From positions 1,054,001 through 1,118,000 of the forward strand of contig NZ_CP044218.1 in the NCBI RefSeq assembly GCF_008727715.1: a stretch of DNA of 64,000 bases, written 5' to 3'. A program made the position numbers and the translations under genes. Of this stretch, positions 17,856-26,656 are shown in pieces. Numbering within the stretch: position 1 is the stretch's first letter; each line of letters opens with the position of its first letter. The DNA is from Mesorhizobium terrae (lineage in GTDB: Bacteria; Pseudomonadota; Alphaproteobacteria; Rhizobiales; Rhizobiaceae). The notes below the pieces were generated by a model, which was not told the origin of the DNA, did not search any database, and saw nothing but the letters and a program-made list of their open reading frames with translations.

Positions 17856-20572
17856 CGTGGTCCCATCGCTTCCTCGACCAGATCGGCCACCTCCATCAAG
17901 AGCGATTCATTGGCGCCGCCATTGACCGGCTCCTTGCCGATCTCCAGCATCACCGGCACGGCCAGAGGCGAGATGCGGTCGAGCGTCTTATGCACGATTC
18001 GACCGCGGATGCGCGAGAGCATGTCGGCCAGCCTCGCGACATCGAGCAGGCCGGCGGCGGCGTCCGTTCGGGTCGCCTGCAAAAGGATGTGGTCCGGCTC
18101 GTGGCTGCGCAGCACATCATAGATCAGGTCGGCCGACACCGTCACCTGGCGGCCGCTCTTCTCCTGGCCGGGAAACCGCTTCTCGATCAGCCCGGCAATG
18201 ACGGCGCAGTTGCGGAAGGTGCGCTTCAGCATCCAGCTGTCGTTCAGCCAGGCGTCGAGATCGTCGCCCAGCATGTCCTCGTCGAACAGTTCGGCCAGCG
18301 ACGGCTGCCTTGCCTTGAACAGCGCGCCCATGTCGTCCAGCGCCCACACGGCCAGCGAATAGTCGGTGGCGACGAAGCCGAGCGGGCGCGCATTGGCGCG
18401 TTCCAGCCGGCGCGTCAAAAGCATGCCCAGCGTCTGGTGCGCCAGCCTGCCCTCGAAGGGGTAACACACCATGTAGTGGCGGTTGCCCTTCGGAAAGGTC
18501 TCGACCAAAAGATCGCCCTGTTTCGGCAGCACCGAGCGCAGCTTCTGCATGCCCAGCCACTCCGACACCTGCTCGGGCAGTTTTTGCCAGCGCCCGGGGT
18601 CGGCCAGCATGGCGCGCACCTGCTCGGCCAGATAGGTCGAAAGCGGGAACTTGCCGCCGGCATAAGACGGCACGATGATGTTGGCGCCGGTGCCGTTGGA
18701 GACGATGCACTCACTTTCGCGGATGCCTTCGAAGCGCAATATTTTGCCGGCAAACAGAAAATTGTCGCCCGGCCGCAGCGTCTCGGCGAAATATTCCTCG
18801 ATCTTGCCAAGCACCGGCCCGCCGCGCCCGGCCATGCCGCGACCCTGGCGCACATAGCGCACGTTGAGCTCCGGCATCTCGACGATGGTGCCGACATTGA
18901 GGCGGTATTGCTGAGCGATGCGCGGATGCGTTACCCGCCACAGTCCCTCCTTGGTGCGACGGATGCGGGCGTAACGCTCGTAACTCTTCAGCGCATAACC
19001 GCCGGTGGCGACGAAATCGACGACACGGTCGAAGGTCTCGCGCGCGAGCGCGGCGTAGGGCGCGGCCGAGCACACCTCGGCATAGAGCTGGTCGGCATCG
19101 AAGGGCGCCGCGCAGGCGGAACCCAAAACATGCTGCGCCAACACGTCCAGCGTGCCGGCCAGCAGCGGCGGCGTGTCCTGCGCACCGAGATAATTGGCGT
19201 CGAGGGCTGCCCGGCATTCCAGCACCTCGAAGCGGTTGGCCGGAATGAGGATGGCCTTCGACGGCTCGTCCATGCGGTGGTTGGCGCGGCCGATGCGCTG
19301 GGCAAGCCGGCTCGCGCCTTTCGGCGCGCCGACATGCACGACAAGGTCGACATCGCCCCAGTCGATGCCAAGATCCAGGGTGGAGGTGGCGACGATGGCG
19401 CGCAAGGCGTTGTCGGCCATTGCCTTCTCGACGCGCCGCCGCTGGCCCACTTCCAGCGAGCCGTGATGCAGCGCGATCGGCAGCGCGTCCTCGTTGGCCC
19501 GCCACAGTTCCTGGAACAGGAGTTCGGCCTGGCTGCGCGTGTTGACGAACAGCAGCGTCATCTTGTGGCGGCGGATCGCCTCGTAGACCTCGGGAATGGC
19601 GTAGCGCGCCGAATGGCCCGACCATGGCACGCGCTCGCGCGAATCGAGGATCGAGATGTTTGGCTTGGCGCCGCCGGCGACGGTGATGAGGCCGGCCATG
19701 GGGGCGGTGGTCGTTGAAGGAGAGTTGGCGCCATACCCCCTCTCCGTCTCGCCTTGCGGGCGAGCCACCTCTCCCCCGCCTCCGGCAGGGGCGAGGAATC
19801 GCTGCCGCGACGCCTGCGCTTCTCCAGCCTGGGTTCCTCGCCCCCACGAATGTGGGGGAGAGGTGGTCTGCGGAGCAGACCGGAGAGGGGGAACGCGCTC
19901 GACGCTATTCTCCAAAGCAACCTGCGGCACCAGCCAGCGGCGCAATTCGTCCGGCTCGGCCACGGTGGCGGAAAGGCCGATGGCGGTCAGCTCCGGCACG
20001 AAGCTGCGCAGTCTCGCCAGCCCCAGCGCCAAAAGATGGCCGCGCTTGGAGGTCACCAGCGAGTGCAGCTCGTCCAGCACGATGTAGCGCAAATCCTCGA
20101 AGAAACGGTCGGCGCCGTTCGACGCGATCAGCAGCGCCAGCTGCTCGGGCGTGGTGAGCAGTATATCCGGCGGCGCCAGCTTCTGACGCTGGCGCTTGTG
20201 AGCGGGCGTGTCGCCGGTGCGCGTCTCGATCGTGACAGCCAAGCCGATCTCCTCCACCGGCTTGCCGAGGTTGCGCTCGATGTCGACGGCCAATGCCTTC
20301 AACGGCGAGATGTAAAGCGTGTGCACGCCGCGAGGGCGCATGCCGGGTTTATGCCTTGGCCGCTCGGCCAGTTCCGTGAGCGAAGGCAGGAAACCGGCCA
20401 GCGTCTTGCCGGCGCCGGTCGGCGCGATCAGCAGCATCGAGCGGCCCGACCGCGCATTGGCCAAGAGCTCCAACTGATGCGCGCGCGGCGACCAGCCCTT
20501 GGCCCCGAACCACCGAATGAAGGGTTCGGGGAGCAGGCTGTCTTCGGCAACAAGGCGCGGTTCGGCTTTCAC
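17852..20572 (-). CDS. Ligase-associated DEXH-box DNA helicase (Lhr-core type) with in-frame repeat insertion
   Basis: A 906-residue superfamily 2 helicase. Motif I is APTGAGKT (Lys56), motif II is DELH at 167-170, motif III is SAT at 201-203, and motifs V/VI lie in ATSTLDLGIDWGDVD and QRIGRANHRMD. The C-terminal Lhr-like winged-helix and WCB-like region follows. This family clusters with PdeM, an MBL exonuclease and an ATP-dependent ligase and unwinds 3'-tailed DNA. The start is GTG at 20572. Residues 228-279, rich in Pro, Gly and Arg, are encoded exactly by the 156-bp palindromic repeat at 19736-19891. They sit between motif III and the conserved LITVAGGAKPNISIL strand, so the protein is about 50 residues longer than expected. 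Confidence 0.9.
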   Translation of the reverse strand: MKAEPRLVAEDSLLPEPFIRWFGAKGWSPRAHQLELLANARSGRSMLLIAPTGAGKTLAGFLPSLTELAERPRHKPGMRPRGVHTLYISPLKALAVDIERNLGKPVEEIGLAVTIETRTGDTPAHKRQRQKLAPPDILLTTPEQLALLIASNGADRFFEDLRYIVLDELHSLVTSKRGHLLALGLARLRSFVPELTAIGLSATVAEPDELRRWLVPQVALENSVERVPPLRSAPQTTSPPHSWGRGTQAGEAQASRQRFLAPAGGGGEVARPQGETERGYGANSPSTTTAPMAGLITVAGGAKPNISILDSRERVPWSGHSARYAIPEVYEAIRRHKMTLLFVNTRSQAELLFQELWRANEDALPIALHHGSLEVGQRRRVEKAMADNALRAIVATSTLDLGIDWGDVDLVVHVGAPKGASRLAQRIGRANHRMDEPSKAILIPANRFEVLECRAALDANYLGAQDTPPLLAGTLDVLAQHVLGSACAAPFDADQLYAEVCSAAPYAALARETFDRVVDFVATGGYALKSYERYARIRRTKEGLWRVTHPRIAQQYRLNVGTIVEMPELNVRYVRQGRGMAGRGGPVLGKIEEYFAETLRPGDNFLFAGKILRFEGIRESECIVSNGTGANIIVPSYAGGKFPLSTYLAEQVRAMLADPGRWQKLPEQVSEWLGMQKLRSVLPKQGDLLVETFPKGNRHYMVCYPFEGRLAHQTLGMLLTRRLERANARPLGFVATDYSLAVWALDDMGALFKARQPSLAELFDEDMLGDDLDAWLNDSWMLKRTFRNCAVIAGLIEKRFPGQEKSGRQVTVSADLIYDVLRSHEPDHILLQATRTDAAAGLLDVARLADMLSRIRGRIVHKTLDRISPLAVPVMLEIGKEPVNGGANESLLMEVADLVEEAMGPR
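19736..19891. repeat. 156-bp palindromic repeat inserted in frame within the helicase gene
   Basis: The terminal arms begin CCCCCTCTCCG and end CGGAGAGGGGG. Each half contains its own inverted repeats (CTCGCC TTGC GGGCGAG on the left, GGTCTGC GGA GCAGACC on the right) and a CCACCTCTCCCCC / GGGGGAGAGGTGG pair. The element is exactly 52 codons long and keeps the helicase frame open. It resembles the intergenic repeats at 1175-1385 and 22540-22568. It adds a low-complexity peptide to the helicase between ATPase domain 1 and domain 2. Confidence 0.8.
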
Positions 20573-21000
20573 GCCCCAGACCTAGCGCGAGCGTGGGCGC
20601 CAGCCAAGCAAAATATGGAACAAAAGGGGATCGCTTTCGCACCACGGCCCGAGCGGGCACCTGGCGCATGCCCCATGATCCTGAATCGCCGCCGACGGTC
20701 CGGTTTGCGGGTAGCATCCGTTTCCGCGCCCTGGCTGGCATGCGGCGCCGTGTCGTCGGCGATTTCACCGGCGCGGTGCAGGATGTGGATTGGATGCGTG
20801 GAGGAAGACGCAAGCTCAAAGAAAGTACGCTGTCCCTTCAATCCCTTGCCGAAAACCGCACGAAAACCACGCCCGGATTTGCCCACACGTTCGGGGCTTG
20901 CACGACAATCAGCCCATCGCCCTCACGGGAACCTGGTGCGCACCGGGTATCAGGGAGGGCGCCGGTGCCGGACTGGCAGCGCTAACGGTGGCGCTGTCTG
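20573..21000. other. Intergenic stretch without a recognisable gene
   Basis: Short open frames exist on both strands, but none shows a convincing ribosome site, family motif or codon pattern. The stretch lies upstream of the helicase start and presumably contains the promoter of the helicase-pdeM pair, though no clear -35/-10 was identified. Confidence 0.4.
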
Positions 21001-21195
21001 GTGACGAGCCCTAAGTCCGGGCCCTGGAAAAACCCGGCCGCCGAAAATGGCGGCTTCGAGGCCCGAAGTCTGCCGTCGCGAAGGACGGCGAGGTCGGTCC
21101 GGGGCAAGAACACTGGCGGGGCGCCCGGAAGGCGCCACGTATTATTTGCTAAGAGGCACCGACCCGGCGCCCCGCTTCCCACCCTCCAATGAGGG
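21001..21195. repeat. Multi-hairpin non-coding block
   Basis: Several perfect stems follow one another: GCCGCC/GGCGGC at 21037-21054 (loop GAAAAT), CCGTC/GACGG at 21073-21088, and a long-range pair GCGGGGCGCC (21116-21125) with GGCGCCCCGC (21166-21175). A final CCCTC/GAGGG hairpin lies near 21183-21196. No reading frame is credible. It may be a mosaic of rhizobial repeats or a structured RNA; nothing ties it to a known RNA family. Confidence 0.45.
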
Positions 21196-21285
21196 AGTGT
21201 TCTTTGACAATGGCCAGACGCGAAAGCGGGCGTGGCGATGAAGAAGTGTATCAACGCTACTATGCGTCGACGCGACAACTCCACC

Positions 21286-21492
21286 GCCGTCATTCCGGCC
21301 GAGCGCAGCGAGAGCCGGAACCCATTGGCCGCACCATCGTCGAGCCCGGCCCGGTCCTCGTCCTGGACCGTTCACGCAACCGGACCGGCGTCGCATGCTT
21401 CATGTCGTCCGTGCGACCTTCGTTCCCGGCCGCGCTGCTCAATGGGTTCCGGGTCGGCGCTCGGCTTCGCCTCGCTTGCCCGGAATGACGAG
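21286..21492. repeat. 207-bp inverted-repeat element of the CGTCATTCCGG type
   Basis: The left end CGTCATTCCGG at about 21287-21297, followed by GAACCCATTG near 21313-21325, is mirrored by CAATGGGTTCC near 21439 and by CCGGAATGACG at the right end. An inner GAGCGCAGCGAGAG / CTCGGCTTCGCCTCGC pair lies in each half. Such elements are widespread between genes of rhizobia. No transposase is encoded. It lies downstream of the methyltransferase gene, which ends at 21576. Confidence 0.65.
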
Positions 21493-21575
21493 TGCTTGGG
21501 GTGCCGCTCCGTCACATCCCCCTGACGGCCCGAAACAGGGTGAAGGCGGCGACGGCCCCGCCCGAAAGGCCTCCG

Positions 21576-22481
21576 CTACCGCGCCGCCACAACGATCAGC
21601 CCGGCGACGGGCTCGCGGCGGTCCTGGCGGATGACGCGCTCCTCGAGCGACAGGACCGAAAAACCATTCGCCGCCAGCACGGCGCGGACATAGGCTTCGG
21701 CATGCGCGTAGCGACGCGAGGGCTGAAGGGCAAAATCGCCCGCCGCGGAAAGCTTCTCGACCGAAAAGGCAAACAGGCCGTCGGGCGAAAGCAGGCCGGC
21801 AACGGTTCTCACAATGCCGTCCAGGGCGCCGACATACATGAAGACATCGGCGGCGGTGACCAGGTCCGGTGCTTCGCCGGCATAAGAAAACTGCTGCAGA
21901 TCGGCCTTGCCGAGATGATCGTAGACGCCCTTGTCGCGGGCCTTGCGTAGCATGGAGGCGGAAATGTCGTAGCCTTCGAGCCTGTCGACGAAGGGGCGCA
22001 GCCGCTCGCCCATCAGGCCGGTGCCGCAGCCGAGGTCGAGCGCGAGGCGGAAGCGGCGCTCGCCCTGCGCGCGGATCGCCTCGGTCAGGAATTCGGGAAC
22101 ACGGTATTCGAGCTTTTCGACCAGCGAGGTGTCGAAGCTCGGCGCATAGTGGTCGAACAGCGCTTCGACAAAGGCGCTTGGCGGGGCGTCTGCCTGCGGG
22201 GCGCGGCCGATGAGCGTGAGCTTGAGTGCCGAGCCCGGCCGGTCGATCGGGTCGAGCTTGAGCGCCATTGCCCAGGCCTCGGCGGCGGCGTCGAGATTGC
22301 CGGCCGCTTCCTGCATTTCGCCCAGCCGAAACCAGCCGAGCGCCCAGTCGGGCGCCAGCTCCAGCGCACCCAGTATCAATTCGGCGGCGTCGGCATAGTC
22401 CTGCGAGGCGAACAGCGCCTCGGCGTAATCGGCGCGGCGGTCGGCAAGCAGGTCGCCCGACGAGGCGGGTAGCGGTTTCAT
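21576..22481 (-). CDS. TPR-containing SAM-dependent methyltransferase
   Basis: A 301-residue protein. The N-terminal third has a tetratricopeptide-like helical region (ADYAEALFASQDYADAAELI ... LGWFRLGEMQEAAGNLDAAA, about 15-75). The C-terminal part is a class I methyltransferase with the SAM motif LDLGCGTGLMGERL and an acidic strand ending in GYDIS. The ATG at 22481 is chosen because GGAG stands 8 nt upstream; extending to 22649 would translate the palindromic repeat at 22540-22568. It sits between the helicase and exonuclease genes of the ligase-associated cluster. The substrate is unknown. Confidence 0.82.
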   Translation of the reverse strand: MKPLPASSGDLLADRRADYAEALFASQDYADAAELILGALELAPDWALGWFRLGEMQEAAGNLDAAAEAWAMALKLDPIDRPGSALKLTLIGRAPQADAPPSAFVEALFDHYAPSFDTSLVEKLEYRVPEFLTEAIRAQGERRFRLALDLGCGTGLMGERLRPFVDRLEGYDISASMLRKARDKGVYDHLGKADLQQFSYAGEAPDLVTAADVFMYVGALDGIVRTVAGLLSPDGLFAFSVEKLSAAGDFALQPSRRYAHAEAYVRAVLAANGFSVLSLEERVIRQDRREPVAGLIVVAAR

Positions 22482-22539
22482 GAGGAGATCTCCGGCGCGT
22501 CGCATAGCGGTAGCGGGGCGTTCCGCGCAAGCCCCCCTT

Positions 22540-22568
22540 TTCCCTTCTCCCCTTGCGGGAGAAGGGAA
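22540..22568. repeat. Short perfect hairpin repeat between divergent genes
   Basis: TTCCCTTCTCCC (22540-22551) pairs with GGGAGAAGGGAA (22557-22568) around CTTGC. It belongs to the same CTCCCC/GGGGAG-rich repeat group as the elements at 1175-1385 and 19736-19891. It occupies the promoter space between the methyltransferase and exonuclease genes. Confidence 0.6.
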
Positions 22569-22684
22569 CGGCAGCGGCCACCCCCCTCCTGACACCCTGG
22601 CTTCAGCATAGGCACCTGCCAAATCTGGCAGCAGCCTTTGGCCGGCCACCTTTCATCTCGCCGCCGATGACCTATCCTGACACC

Positions 22685-23695
22685 ATGCGCCCAAGCGAAT
22701 TGCTCTGCTCCCGTCCCGAAGGGCTCTACTGCCCGCCCGGCGATTTCTTCATCGACCCTGTCCGCCAGGTCGACCGCGCGCTGATCACGCATGGCCATTC
22801 CGACCATGCCCGCTCCGGCCATCGCGCCGTTTTGGCAACACGCGAGACGCTGGACATCATGGCCCTGCGTTACGGCGAGGATTTCGCCGGCACGACGCAG
22901 GCGGCAAGGCTCGGCGAAACGATCACGCTGAACGGCGTTTCCGTCAGCTTCCATCCGGCCGGCCATGTGCTGGGCTCGGCGCAGATCGCGGTTCGGCACA
23001 ACGGCCTCACCATCGTCGCCTCCGGCGACTACAAGCGCCAGGCTGACCCGACCTGCGCCGGCTTCGAGGTGGTGCCCTGCGACGTCTTCATCACCGAGGC
23101 GACCTTCGCGCTGCCGGTGTTCCGCCACCCGCCGGCGGAAGACGAGATCGCCAAGCTGCTGCGCTCTGTGGCGCAGTTTCCGGAGCGTTCGCATCTGGTC
23201 GGCGCCTATGCGCTCGGCAAGGCGCAGCGCGTGATGCGGCTGTTGCGCGACGCCGGCTACGATCGGCCCATCTACATCCACGGCGCCATGGCCAAGATCT
23301 CCGATTACTACCAGAGCCAGGGCATCGATCTCGGCGTGCTGGAGCCGGCGACCGTGGAGACCGGGACGAAGCCCGACTTCGCCGGCGCCATCGTCATCGG
23401 CCCGCCCTCCACCTTCTCCGACCGCTGGGCAAGGCGCTTCCCCGACCCGGTCTCGTCCTTCGCCTCTGGCTGGATGCGCATTCGCCAGCGTGCCAAGCAG
23501 GGCGGCGTCGAACTGCCCTTGATCATTTCCGACCATGGCGACTGGGACGAGCTGGCCACCACGATCAGGGAAACCGGTGCGCGGGAAATCTGGGTCACGC
23601 ATGGCCGCGAAGAGGCGCTGGTGCGCTGGTGCGAGCTGGAAGGTCTTACCGGGAAACCGTTGCATCTCATCGGCTATGAGGACGAGGGGCAATGA
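22685..23695 (+). CDS. Ligase-associated DNA exonuclease (metallo-beta-lactamase / beta-CASP fold)
   Basis: A 336-residue protein. The metal motif HGHSDH lies at residues 36-41 (LITHGHSDHARSGH). Later conserved positions include HPAGHVLGSAQI and the SGDY segment. Family members tied to bacterial ligase clusters are DNA 3'-end processing nucleases acting with the helicase and ligase. The start is placed at 22685 to give the conserved MRPSELL opening; 22667 is an alternative. The stop overlaps the ligase ATG by 4 bases. Confidence 0.88.
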   Translation: MRPSELLCSRPEGLYCPPGDFFIDPVRQVDRALITHGHSDHARSGHRAVLATRETLDIMALRYGEDFAGTTQAARLGETITLNGVSVSFHPAGHVLGSAQIAVRHNGLTIVASGDYKRQADPTCAGFEVVPCDVFITEATFALPVFRHPPAEDEIAKLLRSVAQFPERSHLVGAYALGKAQRVMRLLRDAGYDRPIYIHGAMAKISDYYQSQGIDLGVLEPATVETGTKPDFAGAIVIGPPSTFSDRWARRFPDPVSSFASGWMRIRQRAKQGGVELPLIISDHGDWDELATTIRETGAREIWVTHGREEALVRWCELEGLTGKPLHLIGYEDEGQ

Positions 23696-25287
23696 ACCGC
23701 TTCGCCGAACTCCTCGACCGGCTGGTGCTGATGCCGTCGCGCAACGGCAAGCTGAGGCTGCTCACCGACTATTTCCGCAGTGTCGAGGACCCCGATCGCG
23801 GTTATGCACTGGCGGCGATCACCGGCGATCTTTCCATCGCAGCGGTGAAGCCCGCCATGCTGCGCGCATTGGTGACCGAGCGCATGGACCCCGTACTGTT
23901 TGGCTATTCATACGATTATGTCGGCGATCTCGCCGAAACCGTTTCGCTGGTCTGGCCCACCGATCCCGCCGCGCGGGTGAACCATGTGCCGACGCTGGGC
24001 GAGGTGGTGGGCAAGCTGCAGGCCGCCAGCCGCTCCGACGGGCCGAAAGTGCTCACCCGGCTGCTTGACAGCGCCGGCATTTCGGCACGCTTCGCCATCA
24101 TCAAGCTGGTCACCGGCGGGTTGCGCATCGGCGTCTCGGCGCGGCTGGCCAAACAGGCGGTGGCGGACCTCGGCAGGGTCGACGTGGCCGAGATCGAGGA
24201 GCTTTGGCATGGGCTGACGCCGCCCTATGCCGAGCTGTTCGCCTGGCTGGAGGGCAAGGCAGAGAAGCCAGAGCGCGCCGCCAAGGCGTTGTTCCGCCCC
24301 GTCATGCTGGCGCATCCGGTCGAAGACAAGGATTTCGAAAAGCTCGATCCGGCCGATTATGCCGCCGAATGGAAATGGGATGGTATTCGCGTGCAGGCCA
24401 CTGCGGAAGGCGGTGTGCGGCGGCTTTATTCGCGCACCGGAGAGGATGTGGCGCAGGCCTTTCCCGACCTTATGGAAGCGATCAGTTTTGACGCGGTGCT
24501 GGACGGCGAGCTATTGGTCGGCTCGCCCAACGCCACCGGCAGCTTCTCCGATTTGCAGCAGCGGCTGAACCGCAAAAGCGTGTCGCCCAAGATCCAGGCG
24601 CAATATCCCGCCTTCATGCGCTGCTACGATCTTTTGCAGCTGGGAGAGGAGGATTTGCGCACCCTGCCCTTCCGCGAACGGCGCGCCCGGCTCGAGGCGT
24701 TTATCAAAACGCTCGATCCCGCCCGTTTCGACCTGTCGCCCTTCGTCGCGTTCGACAGGTGGGCCGAACTCGAAACCAGCCGCAGCACCCCACCGCACCC
24801 GATCATCGAAGGCGTGATGCTGAAACGCTGGGATTCGCCCTATCTCGCCGGGCGCCCGAAAGGGCCCTGGTTCAAGTGGAAGCGTGACCCGCACACGGTG
24901 GACGCTGTTTTGATGTATGCCCAGCGCGGACACGGCAAGCGCTCCTCCTTCTACTCCGATTACACGTTCGGCGTCTGGGCCGGCCCCGAAGGCGCGGAGG
25001 AACTGGTGCCGGTGGGCAAGGCCTATTTCGGCTTCACCGACGAGGAATTGAAACAGATCGACAAATATGTGCGCGACAACACGATCGAGCGTTTCGGGCC
25101 GGTACGCTCGGTGCGCGCCGACCGCACCGCCGGGCTGGTGCTGGAAGTCGCCTTCGAGGGACTGAACCGCTCGACCCGCCACAAATCGGGCGTCGCCATG
25201 CGCTTCCCGCGCATTTCGCGGCTGCGCTGGGACAAGCCGACGGCCGAGGCCGACCGCATCGAGACGCTGCAGGCTCTGCTCGATTGA
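23692..25287 (+). CDS. ATP-dependent DNA ligase (cluster-associated)
   Basis: A 531-residue ligase. The adenylation lysine is Lys228 in EWKWDGIRVQ (motif KxDG). The other nucleotidyltransferase motifs are RLYSRTGEDV (III), DGELL (IIIa), EGVMLKRWDSPY (IV), and PWFKWKRDPHTVDAVL (V). An N-terminal DNA-binding domain occupies about 1-200 and an OB-fold the C-terminus. It seals nicks using ATP, unlike the housekeeping NAD-dependent LigA. It follows the exonuclease with a 4-base overlap (ATGA). The set of helicase, PdeM, exonuclease and ligase is a known alternative DNA repair module. Confidence 0.93.
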   Translation: MNRFAELLDRLVLMPSRNGKLRLLTDYFRSVEDPDRGYALAAITGDLSIAAVKPAMLRALVTERMDPVLFGYSYDYVGDLAETVSLVWPTDPAARVNHVPTLGEVVGKLQAASRSDGPKVLTRLLDSAGISARFAIIKLVTGGLRIGVSARLAKQAVADLGRVDVAEIEELWHGLTPPYAELFAWLEGKAEKPERAAKALFRPVMLAHPVEDKDFEKLDPADYAAEWKWDGIRVQATAEGGVRRLYSRTGEDVAQAFPDLMEAISFDAVLDGELLVGSPNATGSFSDLQQRLNRKSVSPKIQAQYPAFMRCYDLLQLGEEDLRTLPFRERRARLEAFIKTLDPARFDLSPFVAFDRWAELETSRSTPPHPIIEGVMLKRWDSPYLAGRPKGPWFKWKRDPHTVDAVLMYAQRGHGKRSSFYSDYTFGVWAGPEGAEELVPVGKAYFGFTDEELKQIDKYVRDNTIERFGPVRSVRADRTAGLVLEVAFEGLNRSTRHKSGVAMRFPRISRLRWDKPTAEADRIETLQALLD

Positions 25288-25293
25288 GGCGCC

Positions 25294-26427
25294 TTACTCG
25301 GTCACCGACACCCTGATCTCATAGATATCGACCGACTTGTCCTGCTTGTCGAAGTCGGAATTGATGGCGATGGATCCGGCGGCGCCCGGCCGCTTGGCCG
25401 GCATCTGCACGTCGAACAGATATTCGTTGCGCTGATTGCCGACGGCGTAGCGCTTGCGTCCGCAGTCGCCCAGCTCGCCGAAATTGCAGTCGACCGACAT
25501 CTGCGTTTCCTTGCCGTCCTCGGCGCGGGCGATGATATCGAAGACGGCATGCTTGCCGGCGATCTGCTCCAGTATGCCCTGGCCGACATCGAAACTGATG
25601 GCGGACCCGGCGGGGCCGGAGGTGACGCGCAGGAAAGAGCCGGAATCGTCCTTCATCACCGCCGCCTTGGCATCCGAAGGGGTGGCGACCTGCGCCGGAT
25701 TGGCAGGGGAGAAGACGTTGATCCAGTGGCGGTTCTGGGCGCCGTCGCTGGACAGTTTCGGCGTCTTGGTGCCGGCCTCGGGCGTATAGTCCTCGCCCGA
25801 CACGGTCGGCGTCGGCGATGGCGGCTGGCCAAGCTCCTCCAGCGTCTTGAAGGCGCCGGTCTGGACCGCCCACCAAAGGCCGATGCCGACGGCGGCGAGC
25901 AGCGTGATCCCGAAGAAGATCGCCGTCAGCGGCAGGCGACGCCCGACCCGGCGCGCGTCGCGGTCAGGCCGCACTTCCGGGCCGCCGGCCAGCCTGATGT
26001 CCTCGGGCGAAGGTCCACCAGGCAAAGTGCGGTCCGGCATGATGTCGGGAACCGAGGGCAAGACGCGCGAACGCGGCGCGTCGATCCCCGGTTCCGAGCG
26101 GTGACCGGCTCCGACGGAGGGTTCGATGCGCGGCTCCGGCGTCGCCGGCGCACCCATTGGCGCTTCCGCGGCCGGCGCATGTTCGCCGATATGAACCTCG
26201 GGTGCAACGCCCGGCACGGCCGGCAGGAATTCCGATTCGATCTCGGCGATCTTAGCCTGCATGGCCTTGCGGCGCTTGATCGCCATCTCGACGGTAACGC
26301 CCGGATTGGCCAGCAGCGCGCGGTCGAGTGCGGCGAAAGCCGAGCGATAGACCCGCTCGCGGAACGCGCGGTCGTCGGGGTCGCCTTTTTCGAAGGCGTT
26401 GCGGATCGCCTTTTCGATCGCGTCCAA
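25294..26427 (-). CDS. Uncharacterised membrane-anchored protein with C-terminal beta domain
   Basis: A 377-residue protein of no recognised family. The N-terminal part (about 1-65) is helical and charged (DAIEKAIRNAFEKGDPDDRAF). A Pro/Glu-rich linker precedes one transmembrane helix at about 160-185 (LTAIFFGITLLAAVGIGLWW). The outer part ends in a beta-rich domain (about 260-377) that looks carbohydrate-binding-like and contains a Cys pair (VDCNFGELGDCG). The TTG start at 26427 is preferred because GGAAGG precedes it and it leaves the operator at 26612-26635 outside the gene. It converges with the ligase gene, with only 6 bp between the two stop codons. Confidence 0.7.
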   Translation of the reverse strand: MDAIEKAIRNAFEKGDPDDRAFRERVYRSAFAALDRALLANPGVTVEMAIKRRKAMQAKIAEIESEFLPAVPGVAPEVHIGEHAPAAEAPMGAPATPEPRIEPSVGAGHRSEPGIDAPRSRVLPSVPDIMPDRTLPGGPSPEDIRLAGGPEVRPDRDARRVGRRLPLTAIFFGITLLAAVGIGLWWAVQTGAFKTLEELGQPPSPTPTVSGEDYTPEAGTKTPKLSSDGAQNRHWINVFSPANPAQVATPSDAKAAVMKDDSGSFLRVTSGPAGSAISFDVGQGILEQIAGKHAVFDIIARAEDGKETQMSVDCNFGELGDCGRKRYAVGNQRNEYLFDVQMPAKRPGAAGSIAINSDFDKQDKSVDIYEIRVSVTE

Positions 26428-26611
26428 ATCGCTTTCCTTCCGCCAGGCGGTCACAAGTTGCTGATGGTTAGCCGTCGGAGGCCGATCAATCAACGGGCGG
26501 ATGCCGCCATTTCGCGCTAACCGGTGCCTACAACAGGCATTTTCGCCACCAACCGTGACTTTCCGGACCCGATTTTCGGCGATTGCCGACACTGCGAGGT
26601 TGCGCTATGAA

Positions 26612-26635
26612 ATTGACGTTTACGGAAACATCAAT
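26612..26635. promoter_or_regulatory. Operator-like inverted repeat before the nitronate monooxygenase gene
   Basis: ATTGACGTTT (26612-26621) and AAACATCAAT (26626-26635) form a 10-bp inverted repeat with one mismatch around ACGG. It matches the core of the perfect repeat at 8651-8686, with the same arm length and 4-nt spacer. It lies 21 bp ahead of the start codon at 26657, where a transcription start or -35/-10 region would be. Binding by the MerR-family protein encoded at 8853-9320 is inferred. Confidence 0.55.
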
Positions 26636-26656
26636 ACGAACGGGAGGCCCGCGACC

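Noticed and set aside
20573..21575. Several 60-130 aa open frames upstream of the helicase
   Set aside because: They lie in repeats or lack ribosome sites and family motifs.
22482..22649. N-terminal extension of the methyltransferase to 22649
   Set aside because: It would translate a palindromic repeat, and the ATG at 22481 has a better ribosome site.
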